Assembly: GCA_002345575.1 (NCBI GenBank)
Contig: DDVX01000004.1
Location: forward strand, 124,001 to 188,000
Source: Stutzerimonas stutzeri
GTDB taxonomy: Bacteria > Pseudomonadota > Gammaproteobacteria > Pseudomonadales > Pseudomonadaceae
Direction: 5' to 3'
DNA length: 64,000 nt
This document shows positions 43,914 to 52,153 of the stretch, one piece after another. A program made the position numbers and the translations under genes. Positions within the stretch are counted from its first letter, which is position 1; each line of letters opens with the position of its first letter. The notes below the pieces were generated by a model. The model was not told where the DNA came from. It saw only the letters and a list, made by a program, of their open reading frames with translations, and did not search any database.

Positions 43914-45224
43914 ATGCGTGCTCGCCAAGCCGCTATTCATGGGCAAGACCACGCGGCGTCCTACTACGCCGCCAGCACCAACCGACAACTCGACCTGTCT
44001 CGCCTGGCAGGTGAGCAAACCGCTGATGTCTGCATCATTGGCGGAGGCTTTACCGGGCTCAATACAGCAATAGAGCTGGCTGAGCGCGGGTTATCGGTGG
44101 TGCTGCTCGAAGCACGGCGAATTGGCTGGGGCGCCAGCGGCCGCAACGGTGGCCAGCTGATTCGTGGCGTCGGCCATGATGTCGAGCAGTTCGCTCCGGT
44201 GATCGGTGATGATGGCGTGGACGAGCTCAAACGCATGGGTTTTGAGGCGGTCGAAATCGTCCGCCAGCGTATCGAACGCTACGGCATCCATTGCGATCTG
44301 ACCTGGGGCTACTGCGACCTCGCGAACGAACCGCGGCATCTGGACAATTTCGATGCGGAATACACAGATCTCCTACGTCTCGGCTATTCCCACCCGTTGC
44401 GACAGGTAGCCAAGGCCGACCTTCATGAAGTGGTTGGCTCAGAACGCTACCTGGGCGGATTGTTCGACCCGGGTTCGGGGCATCTGCACCCACTGAACCT
44501 GGCGCTGGGCGAAGCCGCCGTGGCGCAGGCTTTAGGCGTGCGCCTGTACGAGCATTCCGCCGCCGAGCAGATCGACTACGGTGCAGAGATCCGAGTACAC
44601 ACCGCAACCGGCTGCGTGCGCGCCAAGCAGCTGGTGCTCGCCTGCAATGCCTATCTCGGCCAGCTGCAGCCGCAGCTGTCGGGCAAGGTGCTGCCCGCCG
44701 GCAGTTACATCATCGCCACCGAGCCCCTGTCCGAATCGCTCGCCCAGGAGCTCTTGCCGCAGAACAGCGCTGTCTGCGACCAACGCGTGGGGTTGGACTA
44801 TTTCCGCCTTTCGGCAGATCGACGTCTGCTGTTCGGTGGTGCTTGCCATTATTCAGGAAGAGACCCTCGCGACATCGCGGCCTATATGCAGCCAAAGATG
44901 CTCAAAGTATTCCCGCAACTGCGCGGCGTCGGTATCGACTATCAATGGGGCGGGATGATCGGTATCGGCGCCAACCGCCTGCCGCAGATCGGTCGTCTAC
45001 CTGAGCACCCCAACGTCTTTTATGCGCAGGCCTACGCCGGCCACGGCCTAAACGCCACGCACCTGGCCGCGCGTCTGCTCGGCGAAGCCATCAGCGGCCA
45101 GCTCGAAGGCAGATTTGACCTGTTCGCCCGCGTACCGCACCCGACCTTCCCCGGTGGCCGCCTGCTACGCTCGCCACTGCTGGCGCTAGGTATGCTCTGG
45201 TATCGGCTCAAGGACCAGCTCTGA
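43914..45224 (+). CDS. FAD-dependent oxidoreductase, PuuB/PauB-like
   Basis: A 436-residue DAO-superfamily flavoenzyme. The FAD fold is CIIGGGFTGLNTAIELAERG near residue 40, and LEARRIGWGASGRNGGQL follows. The C-terminal GGMIGIGANRLPQIGRLP and QAYAGHGLNATHLAARLL match gamma-glutamylpolyamine oxidases. P. aeruginosa has several PauB copies, and PA5309 (PauB4) lies beside dadR as here. It should oxidise gamma-glutamylputrescine-type intermediates, but the substrate is inferred. Confidence 0.88.
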   Translation: MRARQAAIHGQDHAASYYAASTNRQLDLSRLAGEQTADVCIIGGGFTGLNTAIELAERGLSVVLLEARRIGWGASGRNGGQLIRGVGHDVEQFAPVIGDDGVDELKRMGFEAVEIVRQRIERYGIHCDLTWGYCDLANEPRHLDNFDAEYTDLLRLGYSHPLRQVAKADLHEVVGSERYLGGLFDPGSGHLHPLNLALGEAAVAQALGVRLYEHSAAEQIDYGAEIRVHTATGCVRAKQLVLACNAYLGQLQPQLSGKVLPAGSYIIATEPLSESLAQELLPQNSAVCDQRVGLDYFRLSADRRLLFGGACHYSGRDPRDIAAYMQPKMLKVFPQLRGVGIDYQWGGMIGIGANRLPQIGRLPEHPNVFYAQAYAGHGLNATHLAARLLGEAISGQLEGRFDLFARVPHPTFPGGRLLRSPLLALGMLWYRLKDQL

Positions 45225-45350
45225 ATTCCGCCGCTTCGCTGGCGTCCAACCAATCGTGAAGAAGCTTCGACACTCCAAGGGACGGACAGGCCGTTGAACA
45301 TCACAGCCAACGAAAACCATGCTCAATCACCAAGGCACAACCCGAATGGC

Positions 45351-46937
45351 ATGCAGCATTCAGCGCCCTTTGTGACGCCAGTCCATCTATACCGTTGCCT
45401 GCTGATGTCGGCGATGCTGCTGCTCGCCGGCTGTATTGGCCAAGCAGCACCACAGCACCATTCGTCCTCACTGCCTAACCACTCGTCCGAACTGACACAG
45501 CGGGTCGAGGCCATTGGCGCCACCCAGCCCACGGGATATTCAGGCTTTCGCCTGCTGTCATCGAGCAGCGAAGCCTTCGCCGCTCGGATAAAGATGATTC
45601 GCCATGCCGAAGTCAGCCTCGACGTGCAGTACTACATCGTTCACGACGGCCTCAGCACCCGCGCCCTGATCGGTGAGCTGCTACATGCCGCCGATCGCGG
45701 CGTGCGCGTGCGGATCTTACTCGACGACACCACCAGCGACGGCAACGACTACGAGATCGCGATCCTGGCCGCGCACCCGAATATCGCTATCCACGTCTTC
45801 AACCCGCTGCATATAGGCCGCAGCAATTTCGTCACCCGCACCCTGGGCCGCCTGCTGCATCTCTCCCGGCAGCATCGACGAATGCACAACAAACTCATAG
45901 TGGCCGACAGCAGCCTGGCGATCGTCGGCGGGCGCAATCTGGGCGACGAGTATTTCGAAATCGACAAGGGGCTCAACTTCACTGATCTCGACCTGCTCAG
46001 CGCCGGCCCGGTCGCCGAACAGCTAGCGAACAGCTTCAACCAGTACTGGAACCACTCGCTCAGCGTGCCTATCCGGCAGTTTCTTCACAGCCCGCCGACA
46101 GCTGCGGAGTTGAGCGAGACCCGCCAACAGATCGTGACCTACCTACAGGCTGAGCAAAGCAAGGAAACGCCGCGCTACAAGCGGCTGATGCTCGACCTGC
46201 AGGAGCCGCTGCTAGCGCAATGGCTTGGCGAATTGATCTGGGCACCCGGCGCGGCGCTCTGGGACCACCCTGACAAAATCAAAGCATCGGGCATTCCCGA
46301 TGACCACCTGCTTTTGACCACCCAGTTGCAGCCCAGCCTGAACTCGGTGAAGGAAGAGATGACGCTGATTTCAGCCTATTTCGTGCCGACCGCAGATGGC
46401 GTCTCCTTCCTTAGCCGGCACGCCGGACAGGGGGTGACCATCCGCATTCTGACCAACTCCCTGGAAGCCACCGATGTCCCCGTGGTGCATGGCGGTTACG
46501 CGCCATACCGCGAGCAGCTGCTGGAAGCCGGCGTGCAATTGTTCGAACTGCGCCGGCAACCGGATCAGGACACCTCAATCAACCTGCTCGGCGAATCCGA
46601 ATCCAGCCTGCACAGCAAGGCAATGGTGATTGACCAACGTGAAGTCTTCCTTGGTTCGCTGAACCTCGACCCACGCTCGGTGCTATGGAATACCGAGGTT
46701 GGCGTGCTGATAGACAGCCCGGAACTGGCCAGCGAGGTTCACCGACTGACGCTCGAAGGGACCTCGCCAACGCTGAGCTACGAGGTTCGGCTGATTGATC
46801 ACGATGGTGCTAAGCGCATGGTCTGGATCGCCGAAGACGAGGGCAGGCAGAGCGTTCTCACCCGCGAGCCCGGTGGCACCTGGCGTCGTTTCAATGCCTG
46901 GCTGAGCCGGGTAATCGGACTGGAGCGCATGCTCTAG
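45351..46937 (+). CDS. Phospholipase D family lipoprotein
   Basis: About 528 residues from the ATG at 45351. A TTG at 45294 would add 19 residues. The signal peptide ends in the lipobox LLLAGC near residue 27, so the protein should be a lipoprotein. Two HKD motifs are intact: HNKLIVAD (near residue 182) and HSKAMVID (near residue 422), followed by GGRN and GSLNLDPRS. Members act on phospholipids, as in cardiolipin synthase-like transfer, or on nucleic acids. The real substrate is unknown. It stands alone between the pauB-like gene and an unknown secreted protein. Confidence 0.88.
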   Translation: MQHSAPFVTPVHLYRCLLMSAMLLLAGCIGQAAPQHHSSSLPNHSSELTQRVEAIGATQPTGYSGFRLLSSSSEAFAARIKMIRHAEVSLDVQYYIVHDGLSTRALIGELLHAADRGVRVRILLDDTTSDGNDYEIAILAAHPNIAIHVFNPLHIGRSNFVTRTLGRLLHLSRQHRRMHNKLIVADSSLAIVGGRNLGDEYFEIDKGLNFTDLDLLSAGPVAEQLANSFNQYWNHSLSVPIRQFLHSPPTAAELSETRQQIVTYLQAEQSKETPRYKRLMLDLQEPLLAQWLGELIWAPGAALWDHPDKIKASGIPDDHLLLTTQLQPSLNSVKEEMTLISAYFVPTADGVSFLSRHAGQGVTIRILTNSLEATDVPVVHGGYAPYREQLLEAGVQLFELRRQPDQDTSINLLGESESSLHSKAMVIDQREVFLGSLNLDPRSVLWNTEVGVLIDSPELASEVHRLTLEGTSPTLSYEVRLIDHDGAKRMVWIAEDEGRQSVLTREPGGTWRRFNAWLSRVIGLERML

Positions 46938-47158
46938 CGCACACTCTGCGAGCGCGACAGCCAAGCGTTCCGCGCCTAAGGGCATTCTGGCCAAGCTTGC
47001 GGATCAAACCGACGTAATCAGCCAAATCATTATTTAAAGTGACACTAGGGTGCCACCAGCCCGACTAGGCTATGAGGCGGCTCTTAGCGAAGAGCCAACG
47101 AAGTGCTGACGAAGGAAGTTTTTCAAAGCTGAATATAAGAATAAAAAGGAGAGCGACG

Positions 47159-47908
47159 ATGCACCCACGGAAACGGATATGGCTACTGGCTCTGCTGATC
47201 GGCTGGCTGCCAGCTCTACTCAGTCCGACCCATGCTCAGGCGTTCACCGCCCTGGAAAGCATGCAGGTCCATGCCAGCCGGGCGACCAGCAGCCTGTTGC
47301 TCTATCGCGGCGAGGGCTTTCAGAAAACTCACCTCAAACGCCTGGACAGCGATCTTTCTGCACTGAACACTTCACTAAGAAACCATCCCGGCACGAATGA
47401 CGAGTTGCGCCACCTGCATCAGGTGCTGCAAGACACACTTCGTGAAGGCGCCAGTTTTGGCTATGAGGAAGATGATGTGCCCTGGGGCTGGACGCTGCAG
47501 ATGAGCAAGGCGCTACGCGACTTCCTGAGCGCCGCGCGTAGCCAGCAAGACAACGATACCCAAGCCGAACTGCCGGCGAAGGTTGAGTATCTGGCCGTGC
47601 AATACCTGAGTCGCGCCTATATCGGCTCCTTCGAGACCGCGCGCGAGCAACCGGACACCTATCTGGGGCAGGACGAACGCCGTCTGGTGCCCATGATCGA
47701 CGCACAAATCGCCGCCCTTGGCGACAAGACCAACCCCGCCGCCGTGGCCAAGCTGAAAACCCGCTGGGGCTTTCTCAAAAAGGCACTGGAAGACATGAAC
47801 AGCGGTAACAACAGCTTCAACACCGCATCAGGCCGCCCGTTCGCGCCGATCATGGTCGACCTGCACGCGCGCAGCCTCAGCAACCAGTGGATGGCCCTGG
47901 CGCCCTAA
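47159..47908 (+). CDS. Unknown secreted or periplasmic protein
   Basis: A 249-residue protein with a clear signal peptide (MHPRKRIWLLALLIGWLPAL, cleavage after THAQA) and AAGGAG eight bases upstream of the start. The mature part is helical and charged, with LKRLDSDLSALNTSLRNH and PAAVAKLKTRWGFLKKALED. It has no cysteine and no recognised domain. The 221 bp before it hold nothing else that I can support. It converges with the chemoreceptor gene. Confidence 0.75.
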   Translation: MHPRKRIWLLALLIGWLPALLSPTHAQAFTALESMQVHASRATSSLLLYRGEGFQKTHLKRLDSDLSALNTSLRNHPGTNDELRHLHQVLQDTLREGASFGYEEDDVPWGWTLQMSKALRDFLSAARSQQDNDTQAELPAKVEYLAVQYLSRAYIGSFETAREQPDTYLGQDERRLVPMIDAQIAALGDKTNPAAVAKLKTRWGFLKKALEDMNSGNNSFNTASGRPFAPIMVDLHARSLSNQWMALAP

Positions 47909-47929
47909 GGCGCCGGGTTGTGCCTGGCC

Positions 47930-49498
47930 TTACGGCTCAGGGCGATAACCCAATCGCAGGCCACCCCAGTGACGCCCGCGCACCATGATCGGCACCGACA
48001 GGTCATGCATCAGCTCGCCGGTATCACGACTGTAGGTCTGCAATAGCACCTTGCGCTGGTGGCTGCCGCAACGCCCACCCGTGCGGTCATTGAACAGCCG
48101 TTTGCTGCGGCTCTTGGCTCGGTCTACAACCGGATCACCTATGGGTGGGTGATTGAAGACACGGTTATGAGTCGGCACATAGCCGTCCGGTGTAATGGCG
48201 ATGGCATAAACCAGCGCATCGTTGCGATCCAGCAGCGGCTCCTGGATTGCAGGCAATACTTCGTCGGCATAGCGATCGAAACGGGTGCTGTACCGTATCG
48301 GGTCGGTCCCCGGCTGCGCCTTATAGTCGCGATCGAAAAGGTCGTCGACCGTCAGCCGGCCAGCCACCAGATCTGTCTCGAAGCGCTCACTGATGGCATT
48401 CGCGCCCTCGCGTGCCAGATCGAAGATGCGCTGGTGATAGTCATCAAGCTGTACTTCAGCGAGCTGCTCGCTGACCGCCTCGGCCTGGCTAACGAGTTTT
48501 TCCGAAGACTGTTCCAACTGGCTAGTCTGCTTCTCGCTGTCGAGGGCATCGGCGCGCAGTTGATCCAACGCGGTAAACAGGTGCGCGAGCCGCTCATGGT
48601 TGCTGCTGGTACCCGCCGTGATTTCCGCCACCTGGGTTTCCACGCTGACGGCCAGCTCGGCAATCTCTGTGAGTTGGCCACCGGTGTTGGCGACCTGGGC
48701 GGCCGCTTCATCGAGTTCACTGGCCTGCTTTTGGATGTGGCTGACCACCGCCTCACTCTGAGCACGGATATCACCAACCATCCGCCCGACTTCCTCGGTG
48801 GCGCTGCTGGTACGCCCGGCAAGATTGCGCACTTCGTCAGCCACCACTGCAAAACCACGTCCGCTCTCGCCCGCGCGGGCAGCCTCAATGGCGGCGTTGA
48901 GCGCAAGCAAGTTAGTCTGACTGGCGATGGACTGGATGACATCAGTGATCCGCCGGATTTCCTCGGTACGTGATGACAGCCCGTCAAGCAACTCACGGCT
49001 GGATTCGGTCTGCGCGCTGAGCTGCTGCATGCGCTCAATGGCCTGCTGCAACGCCGTGCGCCCGTTGTCACTGCTGCTACGCACTCTCTCGGCGGCCTCC
49101 AACGCCTGCTGGGCGCGGGCGGCGCTGTCCTGTTCCGTGGCGGTCATTGCCTCGGCGCCATTGGCGATTTCGCTGATCGCTGCGAGCTGCGAGTGCAGGC
49201 GCACGGCCAGCTGCTCGGCACTGAAGGACACCTGCGCTGCCGCCAACGCGTTGTGGCAGGTATGTCGCGAGAGGCTCTTGCTCAGTTCGGCAAAACCCTG
49301 ACTCTCGGCAGCGACCCCCGGCTTGTCGCCCCCCGAAGCTCCCCAAGGCACCAGCCAGGGCCAGAGGCCGACCAACAGCAAGAGGGGGGCAAGTAATTGG
49401 AGCGGCAGCTCCAACCAGACATGAATCATCGATAATCCCAGCAAGGTCACCGCATGCAACAGGCCGACCTTGGGATGAACGCGGAAAGCAGGGCTCAT
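47930..49498 (-). CDS. Methyl-accepting chemotaxis protein with C-terminal sensor region
   Basis: A 522-residue chemoreceptor-like protein starting MSPAFRVHPKVGLLHAVTLL. Two short hydrophobic segments (about 12-30 and 32-52) act as a hairpin anchor, with no periplasmic domain between. The signalling region (about 70-360) has SIASQTNLLALNAAIEAARA, the conserved tip. The last 150 residues (EVLPAIQEPLLDRNDALVYA, PDGYVPTHNRVFN, SVPIMVRGRHWGGLRLGY) look like a Cache-type sensor placed inside the cell. The ligand is unknown. AAGAGG precedes the ATG. An upstream extension to 49546 is not needed. Confidence 0.85.
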   Translation of the reverse strand: MSPAFRVHPKVGLLHAVTLLGLSMIHVWLELPLQLLAPLLLLVGLWPWLVPWGASGGDKPGVAAESQGFAELSKSLSRHTCHNALAAAQVSFSAEQLAVRLHSQLAAISEIANGAEAMTATEQDSAARAQQALEAAERVRSSSDNGRTALQQAIERMQQLSAQTESSRELLDGLSSRTEEIRRITDVIQSIASQTNLLALNAAIEAARAGESGRGFAVVADEVRNLAGRTSSATEEVGRMVGDIRAQSEAVVSHIQKQASELDEAAAQVANTGGQLTEIAELAVSVETQVAEITAGTSSNHERLAHLFTALDQLRADALDSEKQTSQLEQSSEKLVSQAEAVSEQLAEVQLDDYHQRIFDLAREGANAISERFETDLVAGRLTVDDLFDRDYKAQPGTDPIRYSTRFDRYADEVLPAIQEPLLDRNDALVYAIAITPDGYVPTHNRVFNHPPIGDPVVDRAKSRSKRLFNDRTGGRCGSHQRKVLLQTYSRDTGELMHDLSVPIMVRGRHWGGLRLGYRPEP

Positions 49499-49647
49499 AA
49501 AGGCCTCTTTTTTTAATTGGTTGCGAAATCCCTTGTACTCATCCACGCCGTAAATGAACAGCCTTGCCTTGGTAGCATTAGGCCGTCATCCCTAGCATCA
49601 GCTTAACGGCATTTTTCGCCAAGGCTTGAACGCCCCTCGCTCAACGC

Positions 49648-50322
49648 TCACATCCAGCCGTACTCAGCCATGGACAGCGGCTCACCATCTCCGACGATGA
49701 AGTGATCGAGCACCCGCACATCAATCAGCGCCAACGCGTCAGTCAGTTTTCGCGTCAGTTGCCGATCCGCCTGGCTCGGCTCGGCCACGCCCGAGGGGTG
49801 ATTGTGAGTGAGGATCACCGCAGCCGCATTCTGCGCCAGCGCACGCTTGACCACCTGCCGCGGGTAAACGCTGGCACCGTCGATGGTGCCGTGAAACAGC
49901 ACTTCAAAAGCCAGGACCCGGTGTTTGGAGTCGAGGAAGAGACAGGCAAACAATTCGTGGGGCTCGTGACGCAAGCGTGCCTTGAGGTAATCGCGTACTG
50001 CCTGCGGGCTTTCCAGCGCCGAGTCGCGGCGGATGCGCTCGGCCAGGTGCCGCCGCCCCATCTCCAGCACCGCCTGCAGCTGGGCAAACTTGGCAGGACC
50101 AAGGCCCAAATGGCTGCTGAACTGTTCCAGATCGCTTTCCAGCAACGCGCGCAGACTACCGAACTCGTTGAGCAGATAGCGCGCCAGATCTACCGCGCTC
50201 TTGCCGGTGACGCCGGTGCGCAGAAAGATCGCCAGCAATTCCGCATCGGACAAGGCTGCGGCGCCCTGCTCCAGAAGCTTTTCCCGCGGCCGTTCCGCCG
50301 CCGGCCAGTCACGAATGCTCAT
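49648..50322 (-). CDS. radC: RadC/YicR family JAB domain protein
   Basis: A 224-residue protein starting MSIRDWPAAERPREKLLEQG with AGGGAG upstream. The N-terminal half is a helix-hairpin-helix region. The C-terminal JAB/MPN+ metalloprotease-like domain contains the zinc motif ILTHNHPSGVAEPSQAD. The original DNA repair role has been withdrawn and the actual function is unclear. It is divergent from coaBC across 133 bp, as in most gammaproteobacteria. Confidence 0.94.
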   Translation of the reverse strand: MSIRDWPAAERPREKLLEQGAAALSDAELLAIFLRTGVTGKSAVDLARYLLNEFGSLRALLESDLEQFSSHLGLGPAKFAQLQAVLEMGRRHLAERIRRDSALESPQAVRDYLKARLRHEPHELFACLFLDSKHRVLAFEVLFHGTIDGASVYPRQVVKRALAQNAAAVILTHNHPSGVAEPSQADRQLTRKLTDALALIDVRVLDHFIVGDGEPLSMAEYGWM

Positions 50323-50455
50323 GTTTTTCTCCCTGTTGAGCGAGCGCCTATTTCCTGTGGGCGCTGTGATATCGTGTCGACCTTTTATCGACTGCACCCG
50401 GCCCTTGCCGGAACCAGTTCACAGCGCAACTTCTTCGTGTAAGTAAGGCAGGCCC

Positions 50456-51664
50456 ATGCAGCGGCTTTATCGTAAACGCATCGTCCTTGGCGTGGGTGGC
50501 GGCATCGCTGCCTATAAGAGTGCCGAGCTGGTACGCCGGCTCCGCGACCAAGGCGCGGAAGTTCGGGTCGTGATGACCAGTGGCGGCCGCGAGTTCATTA
50601 CCCCATTGACCTTGCAGGCGCTTTCCGGGCATCCGGTTCATCTCGACCTGCTCGATCCGGCGGCAGAAGCCGCTATGGGTCATATCGAGCTGGCGCGTTG
50701 GGCCGATCTGGTATTGATTGCGCCGGCCACCGCCGACCTTATGGCGCGCCTTGCGCAGGGCGTGGCCAACGATCTGCTGACTACCGTAGTGCTGGCCACC
50801 AATGCTCCCATCGCCCTGGCGCCGGCAATGAACCAGGCCATGTGGGCCGACCCGGCCACCCAAGCCAATCGCCAGTTGCTGGAACAGCGCGGCATTCGCC
50901 TGCTCGGCCCCGGCTCGGGCAGCCAGGCCTGCGGCGACATCGGCATGGGGCGCATGCTCGAAGCCGAGGAATTGGCCCATGCCGCCGCCGACTGTTTCGA
51001 CAATGGCCGGCTCACCGGACGGCACTTGCTGATCACTGCCGGCCCGACCCAGGAAAACATCGATCCGGTGCGCTACATCACCAATCACAGCTCCGGCAAG
51101 ATGGGCTTCGCCTTGGCCGAAGCCGCTGTCGAGGCAGGCGCCCGCGTGACGCTGGTTTCGGGGCCGGTGTTCTTGCCAACTCCCGACCGCGTACAGCGCA
51201 TCGACGTGGTCAGCGCCCGCGATATGCTCGCCGCCTGCGAAGCCGCGATGCCCTGCGATCTGTTCATCGCCGCCGCCGCAGTCGCCGACTACCGCCCAGA
51301 AGTGGTCGCACCGCACAAATTGAAGAAAGACCCCGCCAGCGGCGAAGGCATGCTTCTGCAGATGGTGCGCAATCCCGATATTCTCGCCACCCTGGCCGGA
51401 CGCGAAGACCGCCCGTTCAGCGTCGGTTTCGCCGCCGAAACCGAGAACCTGCTGGAATACGCCACACGCAAGCTGCGCGACAAGAACCTCGACCTGATCG
51501 TCGCCAACGATGTCGCCAACCCCGGCATCGGCTTCAACAGCGAAGAAAATGCGGTCACCGTCATCGACCGCCAGCAGCGTGAAACCCGCTTCAGCCAGGC
51601 CAGCAAGGGGCATATTGCCCGCCAGTTGATCGCCTTTATCGCCGACCGTTACCGACAGGCCTGA
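50456..51664 (+). CDS. coaBC: Bifunctional phosphopantothenoylcysteine decarboxylase/synthase
   Basis: A 402-residue enzyme performing two steps of coenzyme A synthesis. The N-terminal CoaC flavoprotein (residues 1-185) has RIVLGVGGGIAAYKSAELV, the catalytic His region in FITPLTLQALSGHPVH, and APAMNQAMW. The C-terminal CoaB (190-402) has ITAGPTQENIDPVRYITNHS and AAAVADYRP, and binds CTP and cysteine. It precedes dut by 6 bp in a conserved coaBC-dut-algC-argB cluster. Confidence 0.97.
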   Translation: MQRLYRKRIVLGVGGGIAAYKSAELVRRLRDQGAEVRVVMTSGGREFITPLTLQALSGHPVHLDLLDPAAEAAMGHIELARWADLVLIAPATADLMARLAQGVANDLLTTVVLATNAPIALAPAMNQAMWADPATQANRQLLEQRGIRLLGPGSGSQACGDIGMGRMLEAEELAHAAADCFDNGRLTGRHLLITAGPTQENIDPVRYITNHSSGKMGFALAEAAVEAGARVTLVSGPVFLPTPDRVQRIDVVSARDMLAACEAAMPCDLFIAAAAVADYRPEVVAPHKLKKDPASGEGMLLQMVRNPDILATLAGREDRPFSVGFAAETENLLEYATRKLRDKNLDLIVANDVANPGIGFNSEENAVTVIDRQQRETRFSQASKGHIARQLIAFIADRYRQA

Positions 51665-51670
51665 CCCAAC

Positions 51671-52126
51671 ATGCACACGCTTCAAGCCAAAATTCTCGAC
51701 CCTCGTCTCGGCCAGGACTTTCCTCTGCCCACATACGCCACCCGCGGTTCCGCCGGGCTCGACCTGCGCGCGATGCTGCAGGCAGATGCCACCCTTGAGC
51801 CGGGCCAGACCCTGCTGATTCCCACTGGGCTGTCGATCCATATCGCCGATCCCGGTCTGGCGGCGCTGGTGCTGCCGCGCTCGGGGCTGGGCCACAAGCA
51901 CGGCATCGTACTGGGCAATCTTGTCGGCCTGATCGACTCGGACTACCAGGGCGAGCTGATGGTGTCCTGCTGGAACCGCGGCCAGAGCGCCTTCAACATC
52001 GCCGTCGGCGAGCGCATCGCTCAACTGGTGCTGGTGCCGGTGATTCAGGCGCAATTTGAGCTGGTCAGCGAATTCGACAACAGCGAACGAGGCGCAGGCG
52101 GCTTCGGTCATTCCGGTAGCCACTGA
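51671..52126 (+). CDS. dut: Deoxyuridine triphosphatase (dUTPase)
   Basis: A 151-residue trimeric dUTPase that removes dUTP and supplies dUMP. Five family motifs are present: GSAGLDLRAM, LPRSGLGHKHG, GNLVGLIDSDYQGEL, ERIAQLVLVPV and the flexible C-terminal ERGAGGFGHSGSH. It has the same start and length as E. coli Dut. It lies between coaBC and algC, with 27 bp to algC. Confidence 0.97.
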   Translation: MHTLQAKILDPRLGQDFPLPTYATRGSAGLDLRAMLQADATLEPGQTLLIPTGLSIHIADPGLAALVLPRSGLGHKHGIVLGNLVGLIDSDYQGELMVSCWNRGQSAFNIAVGERIAQLVLVPVIQAQFELVSEFDNSERGAGGFGHSGSH

Positions 52127-52153
52127 GACACCTCAGGACGACCGAGGAGCCCC

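Noticed and set aside
50348..52123. Minus-strand open frame of 591 residues opposite coaBC and dut
   Set aside because: Both strands cannot be used over two well-conserved enzymes. The antisense protein is low-complexity Gly/His/Gln and shows no family.
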